Assembly: GCA_020053305.1 (NCBI GenBank)
Contig: JAGVNJ010000004.1
Coordinates: 1 to 40,320, forward strand
Direction: 5' to 3'
Length of the DNA: 40,320 nt
DNA from: Candidatus Edwardsiibacteriota bacterium
Lineage (GTDB): Bacteria > Edwardsbacteria > AC1 > EtOH8
Position 1 is the first letter of the stretch. Each line of letters starts with the position of its first letter. The position numbers and the translations under genes were made by a program. The notes under the pieces are model-generated. The model saw only the letters and a list, made by a program, of their open reading frames with translations. It did not search any database and had not been told where the DNA came from. Positions 15,839-23,671 of the stretch are shown here, piece by piece.

Positions 15839-16159
15839 TTAAAAGCTTACCACCTTGTCCGAGGTTTTGATCATTTGGTAAAGGTCCTTCATGGATGACA
15901 GCGGGCACATCTCCGTGCCTTCCTGATGGCGCATTTTTAGGCAGGTGCCGCAGGCCAGGATCTTGCCGCCCTGGTCGTGGAAGGCCTGCATCTGCTCCGA
16001 GACTTTGAACTGGTCGCTGTCCAATGACTGGCACTCCACCCCTTTGGCCAGCAGAAAGGCGCTGACCTGGTCGCCCTGTCCCAGCGAGTAAACTCCCAGC
16101 CGGAATGCGTTCCAGACGGTTTCCGCGTCCTGGGAATAGATGGTGATGCCTAATTTCAT
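15839..16159 (-). CDS. DsrE/DsrF-like sulfur-relay family protein
   Basis: The 106-residue protein starts MKLGITIYSQDAETVWNAFR and has 'ALGVYSLGQGD'-like and 'VSAFLLAKGVE' segments followed by 'GGKILACGTCLKMRH', with a CxxC pair on the loop where DsrE-family proteins carry their persulfide cysteine. The family fold is a small alpha/beta domain (about 110 residues) that carries sulfane sulfur or acts as a redox relay. It lies 22 bases upstream of hcp, so a thiol/persulfide role in the same stress response is plausible. The exact substrate is not visible. Confidence 0.82.
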   Translation of the reverse strand: MKLGITIYSQDAETVWNAFRLGVYSLGQGDQVSAFLLAKGVECQSLDSDQFKVSEQMQAFHDQGGKILACGTCLKMRHQEGTEMCPLSSMKDLYQMIKTSDKVVSF

Positions 16160-16177
16160 ATTGTTCTCTGTGGTTGG

Positions 16178-16540
16178 TTATTTTGATTTGATCATTGTCA
16201 AGACCATTTTGAACCGGCTGACCGCCTGAACGGCATGCGGCACCCCGGCCGGCATCAGGATCAGCTCCCCGTTATTTACCTTGTGTTTCTTTCCGCCGAT
16301 TGTGATCTCTGTTTTTCCGTCCACCACCTGCACCAGGGCATCGTAAGGGGCGGAATGAGGGCTAAGGCCCTGTCCGGCATCGAAAGCAAACAGGGTTACG
16401 GTGCCGGTTTTCTTGGCCACCAATTCCTGGCTGACCACCGAATCCTTCTGGTACCCGATCATCTTCTTCAACGGTGTCGGTTTGGCCAGCAGCGCTTTCT
16501 GGGCTGCCTTTTTAGCGGCGCACTTGGGACAACCTTTCAT
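16178..16540 (-). CDS. Small cupin-domain protein
   Basis: The start at 16540 (MKGCPKCAAKKAAQKALLAK) is chosen because GGAGG lies 4 bases before it; an ATG at 16561 in the same frame adds 7 residues (MAKHGGC) without a clear ribosome site. The 120-residue product has a cysteine pair near the start (CPKC) and a single cupin barrel: 'FDAGQGLSPHSAPYDALVQV' (motif 1, with a histidine and acidic residues) and 'GELILMPAGVPHAVQAVSRF' (motif 2, PxGxxH). The metal site appears incomplete compared with classic cupins. Proteins of this kind often accompany redox-stress genes. It lies between the flavoprotein-rubredoxin and DsrE genes of the same operon. Confidence 0.83.
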   Translation of the reverse strand: MKGCPKCAAKKAAQKALLAKPTPLKKMIGYQKDSVVSQELVAKKTGTVTLFAFDAGQGLSPHSAPYDALVQVVDGKTEITIGGKKHKVNNGELILMPAGVPHAVQAVSRFKMVLTMIKSK

Positions 16541-16622
16541 ACAACCTCCATGTTTCGCCATCAAGACACCAAATCACAAATTACGATTCACAATTTTCAA
16601 ATATGGTGTCTTGGTGGCAGGT

Positions 16623-17288
16623 TTAATCTACCGGTTCAAAGTTGCTTTTATCCACCTGGCAGATCGGACAGACCCAAGTATCCGGGATCTGTTCGAAGGG
16701 GGTGCCCGGGGCTATGCCGGAATCGGGATCGCCCAGGGACGGATCGTAGATGTAATCGCAGACCACGCAGCGGTATTTTTTCATGATGTCCCTCTTGCTT
16801 TCTGATTGCTTTATATCCGGTTTTATGTTTTTCCTGTATTGGGTGTAGGTCAGCGGCTCCCTTTCGGAAAACATCTCTGCCGATACTACTTCCCCCAGGA
16901 AGATCGTATGGCTGCCGGCGTCAAACGCATTTATAACCTGGCATTCGATGGCACCCAGGCTATCCTTGGTGATCAAATGGCAGCCGGTGATCCCGGTTTT
17001 GTATTCGGTGTTGACGCATTTGTCCTCCTGGTGTCCCGATTTTAGCCCCCAGTGGCGGATCAGTTCCGCCGGAGCAGTTTCTGCCAGGATGGATACGGCA
17101 AACACCTTGGTCTTGGCCACGAAATCGTGGGTCAGGTTGTCCTTTTTGATGCAGGCACCTATGGTGGGCGGGTTGGCGCTTACCTGGAACACCGCGTCGG
17201 CCGCAAAACCGTTGCAACGGCCCTGGTCCAGCGAGGTGACGATGTACAATCCGTAGGTCAGTTTGTTCAATGTGGCAAGATTTATCAC
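16623..17288 (-). CDS. Flavin reductase-rubredoxin fusion (high-molecular-weight rubredoxin, Hrb-like)
   Basis: Residues about 1-155 of the 221-residue protein form an FMN-binding flavin reductase-like domain ('[20 protein letters not shown]', '[17 protein letters not shown]'). Residues about 168-221 are a complete rubredoxin: '[18 protein letters not shown]' and '[17 protein letters not shown]', with both CxxC pairs for the Fe(Cys)4 site. The same fusion is known from Moorella, where Hrb passes electrons from NADH/flavin to a nitric oxide- or oxygen-reducing flavodiiron protein. Here no flavodiiron gene is adjacent, but hcp is in the same operon and could be the acceptor (inference). The ATG at 17288 overlaps the ferredoxin-like gene stop by 4 bases. 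Confidence 0.92.
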   Translation of the reverse strand: MINLATLNKLTYGLYIVTSLDQGRCNGFAADAVFQVSANPPTIGACIKKDNLTHDFVAKTKVFAVSILAETAPAELIRHWGLKSGHQEDKCVNTEYKTGITGCHLITKDSLGAIECQVINAFDAGSHTIFLGEVVSAEMFSEREPLTYTQYRKNIKPDIKQSESKRDIMKKYRCVVCDYIYDPSLGDPDSGIAPGTPFEQIPDTWVCPICQVDKSNFEPVD

Positions 17289-17998
17289 AACCTTTCACCT
17301 TTCACCGTAATGGTCTCCACCGTGATGGATATTCTTTTTCCGGAATCCTTAAGCGCCTTCTGAACCAGCCTCAACAGCCCCTGACAGCAGGGCACCTCCA
17401 TGAGGGCCATGGTTACGGATTTGATGCCATTCTGCCTGAAGATCTCCGTTAGTTTTTCCAGGTACGGTTCGGTGCGGTCCAGTTTGGGACAGGCGATGAT
17501 TAACGATTTGCCGGCCAATAAGGTGTTGTGAAAATCAGCATACGAGAATGGCACGCAGGAAGCGGCTATCAGCAGGTCCGCATCCTTGAAGAACGGGGCG
17601 GTGACCGGAACCAGGTGCAGCTGGATGGGCCAGTGAGAAAGTTGAGAGTTTACCGTTTCGGAGTTTGAAGTTGCCCGGGATTGCTTGTTCTGACTGACCT
17701 GCGAGCCGGGGCAGGCGCAGACCGGGGAATTATCTGATTTATCCTGTAGGGGCGATTCGCGAATCGCCCCTACAATATTCTCGTCGAATCCCTCGGCCTC
17801 GCGCTCGATTATCCTGATGGCGTCCTGGGGACAATGCCCCAGGCAGGCCCCCAGCCCGTCGCAGTATTTGTCGCCGACCAGCCGGGCCTTGCCGTCCATG
17901 ATCTTCAGCGCCCCCTCCACGCAGTTGGGGATGCACTCTCCGCAGCCATTGCATTTTTCCTGGTCTATTTGGACGATCTTGCGTTTCATGTATTCCAT
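17285..17998 (-). CDS. Ferredoxin-like iron-sulfur protein with C-terminal alpha/beta domain
   Basis: The 237-residue protein has a first cluster motif [11 protein letters not shown] (C16, C19, C22, C26) and a second site [11 protein letters not shown] (C46, C52, C56) in which the second cysteine is replaced by leucine, as I recall for this family of operon-linked ferredoxins. The second half ('[20 protein letters not shown]', '[20 protein letters not shown]', '[18 protein letters not shown]', '[10 protein letters not shown]') is the conserved C-terminal domain. The linker (residues about 75-85) is encoded by a perfect 30-base REP-like palindrome, so the protein has absorbed an insertion. The start could be at M1 or M4; a second hairpin lies just before it. 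It sits second in the Rrf2-hcp operon and presumably carries electrons. Confidence 0.88.
   Translation of the reverse strand: MEYMKRKIVQIDQEKCNGCGECIPNCVEGALKIMDGKARLVGDKYCDGLGACLGHCPQDAIRIIEREAEGFDENIVGAIRESPLQDKSDNSPVCACPGSQVSQNKQSRATSNSETVNSQLSHWPIQLHLVPVTAPFFKDADLLIAASCVPFSYADFHNTLLAGKSLIIACPKLDRTEPYLEKLTEIFRQNGIKSVTMALMEVPCCQGLLRLVQKALKDSGKRISITVETITVKGERL
17745..17774. repeat. Perfect 30-base REP-like palindrome inside a coding sequence
   Basis: TGTAGGGGCGATTCG is followed immediately by its exact reverse complement. The element is read in frame as part of the ferredoxin-like protein's linker. It belongs with the related palindromes at 18005-18028 and 29121-29140, which share the GGGGCGAT core. 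Confidence 0.9.
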
Positions 17999-18004
17999 TT
18001 CCGT

Positions 18005-18028
18005 GGGGGCGATCGGCCGAACGCCCCC
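18005..18028. repeat. REP-like hairpin just before the ferredoxin gene
   Basis: GGGGGCG-A-TCGGCCGA-A-CGCCCCC is a palindrome broken only by one A-A pair. It fills most of the 39 bases between the Rrf2 stop codon and the ferredoxin start, so in the operon mRNA it would fold next to the ribosome binding region and could dampen translation or stabilise the downstream message. Confidence 0.75.
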
Positions 18029-18037
18029 GGTTGAGGT

Positions 18038-18427
18038 TCACACAAAAGTTGACAATTTGGCCGAGTTTAATTTGCTATCCAGGTCTCTTTGTAGTTCGGT
18101 AAGGGCGGGGTATATCGGGCAGACATGGTGCTTGCAGCGTCCCTGACTCATGCAGGCGCTGACCGAAAGGGTCCCGTCCACCGCCGCAAAGATGTCCTTG
18201 ACCAGTATTTTGTTCGCCGGCCGACCCAGAAAAAGTCCGCCGTCTTTGCCCCGCCTGGTAGTCAATAGGCCGGATTTGGCCAGTTGCTGGGCGATCTTGG
18301 ACATGAAGGCCGGGGTGGTCTTTAAGTGTTTGGCCAGGGCCGAGGCCGCCAGGGGCCGGTCTTTTTCCCGCCTGGCCAAAATGATCATGGCCTGCAGGGC
18401 ATATTCGTTTCGTTTGGTGATCAGCAT
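18038..18427 (-). CDS. Rrf2-family transcription regulator with cysteine cluster (NsrR/IscR-like)
   Basis: The 129-residue protein has an N-terminal winged helix (MLITKRNEYALQAMIILARR ... 'TTPAFMSKIAQQLAKSGLL', 'RRGKDGGLFLGRP') matching Rrf2 regulators. Three cysteines, C92, C98 and C103 in 'SACMSQGRCKHHVC', have the C-x5-C-x4-C spacing near that of iron-sulfur regulators such as NsrR and IscR, so it probably senses nitric oxide, iron or redox state through a cluster. It is the first gene of an operon that includes hcp, and its promoter overlaps a perfect inverted repeat, so autoregulation is expected. There is no clear Shine-Dalgarno; the leader is about 23 bases. Confidence 0.9.
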   Translation of the reverse strand: MLITKRNEYALQAMIILARREKDRPLAASALAKHLKTTPAFMSKIAQQLAKSGLLTTRRGKDGGLFLGRPANKILVKDIFAAVDGTLSVSACMSQGRCKHHVCPIYPALTELQRDLDSKLNSAKLSTFV

Positions 18428-18441
18428 AATTTTATTAATAA

Positions 18442-18484
18442 GACTAATTTAGTCATATTATACATCAAAAAGAGAAAATGTCAA
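18442..18484 (-). promoter_or_regulatory. Promoter with Rrf2-type operator (GACTAA-A-TTAGTC)
   Basis: On the minus strand TTGACA (18479-18484), a 16-base spacer and TATAAT (18457-18462) form a near-perfect sigma-70 promoter. A 13-base perfect inverted repeat, GACTAA-A-TTAGTC (18442-18454), covers the predicted start of transcription near 18450. An operator at +1 just ahead of a regulator gene is the classic arrangement for autorepression. Confidence 0.8.
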
Positions 18485-18530
18485 GCTTTATCTTAATATA
18501 TGTTTGAGAAATATTAAAATCGTTCCGCGG

Positions 18531-18917
18531 CTATATCGCGGCCAGCACCACCTTGAGCTTATCCCTTATCTGCGTAGCCTCCCCTAAAAGCGATGGGCTG
18601 TCGATGGCCCGGACCCCGGCCACCGGATCCACTATCGACACTTCGATCTTTTCGGGAGAGACCTCATCCACCACCACATTACAGGGCAGCAACAGGCCCA
18701 CCTTGGCCTCCTTCTGAAGGACCTTGTAGGTGAAAGGCGCGTTGCAGATCCCCAGTATCAGATATCTGCGAAAATCCATGTTCAGTTTGGTTTTAAAGGT
18801 CTCCTGCATGTCCAGCTGGGTGACAATGCTGAACCCCTCTTTTTGTAGGTTGAAGGTTATTCTGTGCAGCGCCTTGTCGAAGGGGGCGCTTATCGTTTTA
18901 CTCATGTAGTAGCTCAC
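18531..18917 (-). CDS. DUF302 family protein
   Basis: The start is taken as a GTG at 18917, because GGGGAGG lies 7 bases before it and the encoded sequence VSYYMSKTISAPFDKALHRI matches the usual DUF302 beginning. The 128-residue protein has 'GFSIVTQLDMQETFKTKLNM' and 'RRYLILGICNAPFTYKVLQ', the core family motifs, and ends with 'RAIDSPSLLGEATQIRDKL'. DUF302 domains form small dimers of unknown function, sometimes linked to redox or metal stress. It is upstream of the Rrf2 operon, on the same strand but with its own likely promoter: a TTGACA at 18974-18979 followed by a TAAATA-like -10 box. No cofactor-binding residues can be assigned. Confidence 0.85.
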   Translation of the reverse strand: MSYYMSKTISAPFDKALHRITFNLQKEGFSIVTQLDMQETFKTKLNMDFRRYLILGICNAPFTYKVLQKEAKVGLLLPCNVVVDEVSPEKIEVSIVDPVAGVRAIDSPSLLGEATQIRDKLKVVLAAI

Positions 18918-18975
18918 GATACATCCTCCCCTTAAAATATGTTGGGTTATATTTATTCTGCCCGTATATTTGATG

Positions 18976-20352
18976 TCAAGGAGAATTCGGTTTCTCAACC
19001 TCTTTCAGTAGTTTTTCCACCCCTTTCAACTTCAATTCCAGGTTCAGCTCTTGGTATATTTTCCCGGCTTCCCTTAAAGATCGGCCGGCTCTCTCCCTAT
19101 CCTGCCTGGATATGAAAAACAAGGATAGGCTTACATTTATCTCGGCCGCAAGTTTCTGCTCCCGGATTTCTCCGGCAATGGCCAGAGCCAGTTTATATGA
19201 CTCTTCAGCCAGTTCTGGCCTGCCCTGGTCCTGAAACATTTTCCCGCAAATATGGTGATATCCGGCCTCCATGTTCCTAAAACCGCCCCGGCCTGCCAAT
19301 TCCAAGGCCTTGTTCGCCTCCTTCAGGGAAAGATCATGGTTCCCGGCCCTTCTTTCCCATTCGGCCAGGTCCAGGTAAGCGGAGGCCGCCGATTCATCAT
19401 CGCCGATCTCCGTCGAAATGATGATGGCTTTGTCCAGCATCCGCCGGGCCCTTTCTTTGTCGCCGGTCTCCAGCAGCAGCATTCCCAGGGAATCAAGGGC
19501 CGTGGCCAGCTCCTGGCGGTAGCCGATCTGCTCCAGGATGTTCACATCCCGGGTCAGGCATTCCAGGGCCTGGGCGGTTTCTCCCAATGCCTTGTGGCAA
19601 AGCCCCAGGTTGCCGCTGGCCATGGCCATTCCTTGGCGATATCCCAGGTTTAAAGATATCTGGTAATATTGCCGGTAATTCTCTATGGCTTGGCGATGTT
19701 TCCCCCGCTTCAAATGCACGTTGCCTATGTTCCCCTGGGCCACGCCTATGCCCTGTCGGTCGCCTATCAGGCTGGCAGTTCTCAGATTCTCATGGAAATA
19801 CGTCGCCGCCTCATCCAGCTCCTCCAGGGCAAAATGCACGGTCCCCAAATTGCAGCAGGCTTTCCACACCCCGCACAAATAACCGATCTCCCTGAATATC
19901 CTTAAGGCCTGGCTGAAATGTTCCTTGGCCTTGGGATATTCGCCCCTTGAAAAATGCACGTTACCCAGGTCGCTGTAGGAGGCGGCCAGTTGTTTTATAT
20001 CGCCCATTTCCCGGCACAACGCCTGCTTCTTCAAAAAATGATCCAGGGCCTTGTCGTACTCCCCCTGGCACCAGCAGACGGCGCCCATATTTCCGGTTGC
20101 GATGCAGACCCCGTGAGTATCGTTCATGTCCCGGTAAATCGCCAAGGCTGCTTCTAAAAACGAAACCGCTTCGGGATACTGCCCCTTGTTCCTCAGTAGT
20201 TCTCCCAGGGAGGCCCGGTAATCGGCCAATAATCTTTTTTCGCTGATGGGCTCCATCCATTTAATGCCCTGCCGGTAGATGGCCTCGGCCCGGTCCCATT
20301 CGCCGATAAGCAAAAACAGGGCGGCTCTCTCCCGGTTTATATGGACCGGCAT
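18976..20352 (-). CDS. TPR protein 2 (start uncertain, may extend upstream to about 20424)
   Basis: From the first ATG (20352, MPVHINRERAALFLLIGEWD) the protein has 458 residues, made of about ten 40-residue tetratricopeptide repeats ('ATGNMGAVCWCQGEYDKALD', 'CNLGTVHFALEELDEAATYF', 'AQGNIGNVHLKRGKHRQAIE'). No signal peptide or enzyme domain is seen. The frame stays open upstream, where 'RKYKPRILWAQ' and 'KCINDKTGY' align with the N-termini of TPR proteins 1 and 3 (RY...LW...Y.P..LHL.RAE). There is no ATG, GTG or TTG there; ATA at 20424 or a nearby ATT would be needed. Either translation uses an unusual start, or the original start has been lost and the protein is shortened. A strong promoter at 20530 leads into it. 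Function unknown. Confidence 0.83.
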   Translation of the reverse strand: MPVHINRERAALFLLIGEWDRAEAIYRQGIKWMEPISEKRLLADYRASLGELLRNKGQYPEAVSFLEAALAIYRDMNDTHGVCIATGNMGAVCWCQGEYDKALDHFLKKQALCREMGDIKQLAASYSDLGNVHFSRGEYPKAKEHFSQALRIFREIGYLCGVWKACCNLGTVHFALEELDEAATYFHENLRTASLIGDRQGIGVAQGNIGNVHLKRGKHRQAIENYRQYYQISLNLGYRQGMAMASGNLGLCHKALGETAQALECLTRDVNILEQIGYRQELATALDSLGMLLLETGDKERARRMLDKAIIISTEIGDDESAASAYLDLAEWERRAGNHDLSLKEANKALELAGRGGFRNMEAGYHHICGKMFQDQGRPELAEESYKLALAIAGEIREQKLAAEINVSLSLFFISRQDRERAGRSLREAGKIYQELNLELKLKGVEKLLKEVEKPNSP

Positions 20353-20529
20353 ATAGCCTGTTTTGTCGTTAATGCATTTTTGCGCCCATAAAATCCTGGG
20401 TTTATATTTTCTTATATCTTTTATCTCAAATATCCTTTCGATATATCCAAAAATTTCCTTCGCGCAAGATATCTTTAAATATATTGCGGGTGATGAATAT
20501 GATATGTCGCAAAGATGTTCCTATAAATC

Positions 20530-20558
20530 ATTGTATTATATGCCGGGGTTGCTGTCAA
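20530..20558 (-). promoter_or_regulatory. Consensus sigma-70 promoter for TPR protein 2
   Basis: TTGACA, exactly 17 bases, TACAAT on the minus strand, just after the terminator of the porV operon. Predicted start is near 20523, giving a leader of about 170 bases to the first ATG, or about 100 if translation starts with the conserved upstream region. Confidence 0.85.
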
Positions 20559-20570
20559 TTTTAAAATATA

Positions 20571-20604
20571 AAAAGCCGCGCCCGAACTTCGGGGAACGGC
20601 TTTT
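20571..20604 (-). terminator. Terminator of the porV operon
   Basis: AAAAGCCG pairs with CGGCTTTT, and an inner CCCGAA pairs with TTCGGG. On the minus strand the stem is followed by TTTTTATATTTT. It lies about 70 bases after the porV stop codon. Confidence 0.85.
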
Positions 20605-20676
20605 GAACCGGAGGTTGATTTTCACACAGCTCAACGTAACCACACCTTCAACCAATAATATGGAGGGAATTTCTTT

Positions 20677-21567
20677 CTATTTCCTGTAGCCTATGGAGAA
20701 CATATGGGTGGAGCCCAGGTCCTTCCCCGGGATCATGGCGTAATCCACCGAGATCCCTCTGATGGCAGTGCCGAACCCGAAACGCATCCACGACAGGAAT
20801 CCTTCGTCGCGCTCGGTCTTAAGTCCGGCCCGCAGCGACAGATACTGCCAGGGAGAATATTCGGCGCCCAGTGATAGCACCGGCTTATCATCCATGGGAA
20901 CATCGATGGAGACCGCCGGGACCAGCGGGGTGTTGTAGAAATAATAGGTGGCGCCCAGGGAAAATGTTATGGGAAGTCCGCCGCTTTCGTCATGAAAATT
21001 AAGTCCCGGGCCGATATTCCTCAGGGACGAACCCAGGGTGATCCTTTGGAGTTTTTTTATCGCCCCGATATCGAACATCACCGAGCTGGCCGACTCCTGC
21101 TCGATGGCCTCATGCAATATTTTGACATTTACCCCGGCCTGCAGCTTTCTCCCGGGGAATTTGCGGGCATAACCGGCCATGATTCCCAGGTCGCTGCCGT
21201 TGAAGACCGATTCATTACGGGCGTGTTCGTCCAGGCCGATCATGTCGCCGTAGTTGAAGTGACTGACTGCCAGGGAAAAGGCATTCTTGCCGGAGGCCAT
21301 GGCTCCGGCCAGGTATCCGTAGTACATATCCAGATAGGTGGGAGCCATCGAAGCGCTGAAGGCCGTTTTCCCCACATCGGCCAGCCCGGCCGGGTTCCAG
21401 TAGGAGCTGTATATGTCGCCGGTGACGGCGCAGAAGGCTTCTCCCATGGCGGTGGGCCGGGCTCCCTGGGGCAGGGTCAAAAAGACGCCCGATCTGTCGC
21501 CGGGGGTCATGGCCGGTGAAACGGCCGCGCTGGCCGTCAGAATTAATATGATAAATATTTTTTTCAT
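20677..21567 (-). CDS. PorV/PorQ family outer-membrane protein
   Basis: The 296-residue protein has a signal peptide (MKKIFIILILTASAAVSPAM) followed by the family hallmark: 'QGARPTAMGEAFCAVTGDIY' then 'SSYWNPAGLAD', and ends with barrel-like strands ('LSLRAGLKTERDEGFLSWMR', 'HMFSIGYRK'). PorV is a small outer-membrane barrel that in type IX secretion shuttles cargo with C-terminal sorting domains to the cell surface. The gene directly follows, by 12 bases, a secreted protein that has such a domain, so the two are probably partner and cargo. Other type IX components are not in the window. The family also includes general outer-membrane proteins (UPF0164), so the assignment to T9SS is inference. 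Confidence 0.87.
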   Translation of the reverse strand: MKKIFIILILTASAAVSPAMTPGDRSGVFLTLPQGARPTAMGEAFCAVTGDIYSSYWNPAGLADVGKTAFSASMAPTYLDMYYGYLAGAMASGKNAFSLAVSHFNYGDMIGLDEHARNESVFNGSDLGIMAGYARKFPGRKLQAGVNVKILHEAIEQESASSVMFDIGAIKKLQRITLGSSLRNIGPGLNFHDESGGLPITFSLGATYYFYNTPLVPAVSIDVPMDDKPVLSLGAEYSPWQYLSLRAGLKTERDEGFLSWMRFGFGTAIRGISVDYAMIPGKDLGSTHMFSIGYRK

Positions 21568-21579
21568 CTTCTTTCTCCG

Positions 21580-23592
21580 TCATCTCAGGATTGCGATCTT
21601 GCCGGCCTTCTTCTGCCCCTGGGGGTTGGTAACTAGCCACAGGTAGACGCCGCTGGCGGCCTTAGGGGTCCAGGTAGTCAGGCCGTCACCGTTGCTTTCC
21701 TCGATGGTGGCCAGCAGGCGGCCCTTTATATCGTAGATCTTCAGGGTGGCCGCCGGGGTCAGCCCCTCAAAGTTGACCGTCCTGTGACCCAGCCAGTATT
21801 TGAAGGGATTGGGAAAGACCTTCAGGTTCTCCAAATCAGCGGCGGCGGACGGGCCCTGCACCACTATCCGGATGGAGTCGCTGTCCACCGTCAGGTCGTT
21901 GCCCACCGCCCTCAGCTTGGCATAGCCTACGTATCGCCCGGCCGGCGTGCCCTCCGGCACATACAGGGTGACGGTCACGTCCAGGGTCTGCCCGATGCTC
22001 AGGTCGGGGAAGACGGCCGGAGATTCGATGAACCCGGCGGTCAGGATCAGGCTGGAATTGGACACATTGTGCAGGGTGATGCCGTTGGCGCTCAGGCTGT
22101 CTATCACCGCAGTGCTGGGCCCGTCCAGCGAATCGGGGTTAAGCGAGTCACGGGTGTTAACGATCCGAAACGATCGGGAGACGTAGGCCGGCCCGGCCGG
22201 CAAGACGCCGAAATTGAGGCTGTCGCCCCGGGCATCCAGAGCATCGGGAAAGATATCCAGGTCCACCTGGCTGATCACCACGTGGCCGTGGCGAGAATAG
22301 ATGTTGCCGGTGGTATCCTCTATCAGGTCGCGCCACACCAGGAAGAAATTGGCCACCGAGTCGATGTTGGTGATGGCCACCGCCGGGGGATAGAAGATAT
22401 TGCCGAAGTTGGCCCCGCTGTTGCCGGTGTAGGTGTCGAACATCTTGTAGGACGGGGTGAACTGACTGACGCTGTCGTTGAAGGCGCAGAGCCTGAGCTC
22501 GAACAGGGAATCGGTGGTCCCCAGGTTGGAATGCCAGACCACTATCATATTGCCGGTGGTCTGGTCGATGGCCATCCGGGGCCGGTAGTTCCAGGTGCCG
22601 GACAGGGTGTCGCTGACCCGGACGTTGGCCGAGAAGGCGGCCGAAGTGTCGGATTTCTGGCTGAAGAACAGCACCGGCTGCGCGTTGGAGGCCGCCACCC
22701 CGGTCCGGGTGTCCTCCCAGATCACCATGGTCTTGTTGTTGATTCGGTCGATGGTGGGGTTCTGCATCCGGGCCACGTCGCCGTTGTCATTGATCATCAG
22801 GTCGGCCGCCCCGAAGGACAGCCCGTAGTCGCCGGACTGGTTGAAAAAGATGTCGCACTGCGGGTCGTTGGTGTTCCCGCCGTCGCTCTGTTCGTAGGTG
22901 ACGAAGACCTGTCCGCTGTCGTCGGTGGCGATGGCCGGGTGCTTGGCGGCCTTCAGCGAGTCCACGTTCACCCGGACCATGCCGGTGAAGTTGACATCCT
23001 TGGTCAGGGACCGGGAGAAGCGGATCTTGGTGGCCAGGGCCCCGGTGGCCTCGGTCCACACCAGATAAAGGATGCTGTCCTTGGGGTCCACCGCGATCCG
23101 GGGCAGCAGGCCGTAGTTGTTGGCGTCGTCCTTGTTGTTGAGGATGGACGGCCCCTTGATGGTGTCCGGCGGTGTAAATGTGTTTCCGCCATCGGTGGAT
23201 TTTGAAAGATATATTCTCCAGTAAGTGTCTGGGTATTTCACCTGCCAAACCACGTATATGGTCCCCGACCGGGCCTTGACCATCCAGGGATAGACATTAT
23301 CCATGCTGTCATTGCAGACCACCACATTGGGCCGGGAATAGCTGGCCGCCAGGTCGGTGGACTTGGCAAAATAGATGGCATGGCGCCCGTTGCCGTCCCG
23401 GTCGTCCTCCCATACGGTGTAGACCCGGGGATTGTCGGCCAGGCTGTCGTCGATGATGGTGTAGGGATGGATGGCCTGATGGGGGCCGCTCCCCAGGGCA
23501 TCGTCCACCCTCACCCGGTTGCCCCAGGTTATGCCTTGGGACCAGGCCAGGGCCGGCAGCAGCAGAAACAGCAGGCATGATCTTTTTAACAT
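21580..23592 (-). CDS. Secreted BNR/sialidase-like propeller protein with C-terminal sorting domain
   Basis: The 670-residue protein starts with a signal peptide (MLKRSCLLFLLLPALAWSQG). Residues about 30-440 show repeats such as 'VYTVWEDDRDGNGRHAIYFA', 'IYLSKSTDGGNTFTPPDTI' and 'LFFSQKSDTSAAFSANVRVS', including an Asp-box (S.DGG.TF), so a six-bladed sialidase-like propeller is likely; the catalytic arginine triad of true sialidases is not evident. An Ig-like region follows (about 450-580). The last 85 residues ('LKVFPNPFKYWLGHRTVNFE', 'LKIYDIKGRLLATIE', 'SGVYLWLVTNPQGQKKAGKI') form the type IX-like sorting domain. GAGGG precedes the ATG. It is followed by porV on the same transcript. Substrate unknown. 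Confidence 0.86.
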   Translation of the reverse strand: MLKRSCLLFLLLPALAWSQGITWGNRVRVDDALGSGPHQAIHPYTIIDDSLADNPRVYTVWEDDRDGNGRHAIYFAKSTDLAASYSRPNVVVCNDSMDNVYPWMVKARSGTIYVVWQVKYPDTYWRIYLSKSTDGGNTFTPPDTIKGPSILNNKDDANNYGLLPRIAVDPKDSILYLVWTEATGALATKIRFSRSLTKDVNFTGMVRVNVDSLKAAKHPAIATDDSGQVFVTYEQSDGGNTNDPQCDIFFNQSGDYGLSFGAADLMINDNGDVARMQNPTIDRINNKTMVIWEDTRTGVAASNAQPVLFFSQKSDTSAAFSANVRVSDTLSGTWNYRPRMAIDQTTGNMIVVWHSNLGTTDSLFELRLCAFNDSVSQFTPSYKMFDTYTGNSGANFGNIFYPPAVAITNIDSVANFFLVWRDLIEDTTGNIYSRHGHVVISQVDLDIFPDALDARGDSLNFGVLPAGPAYVSRSFRIVNTRDSLNPDSLDGPSTAVIDSLSANGITLHNVSNSSLILTAGFIESPAVFPDLSIGQTLDVTVTLYVPEGTPAGRYVGYAKLRAVGNDLTVDSDSIRIVVQGPSAAADLENLKVFPNPFKYWLGHRTVNFEGLTPAATLKIYDIKGRLLATIEESNGDGLTTWTPKAASGVYLWLVTNPQGQKKAGKIAILR

Positions 23593-23671
23593 ATTTCCCT
23601 CAGATTAATATTGCCTTGCTTTTACGAGGTCTTACAAATTTAGATAACATTGCCTCCATTCCGGTTCCCTC

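Noticed and set aside
21784-23205. A 473-codon plus-strand open frame opposite the sialidase-like gene
   Set aside because: Composition (very rich in G, V, H, D and Q) and lack of any motif show it is the complement of a real gene with signal peptide, propeller repeats and sorting domain.
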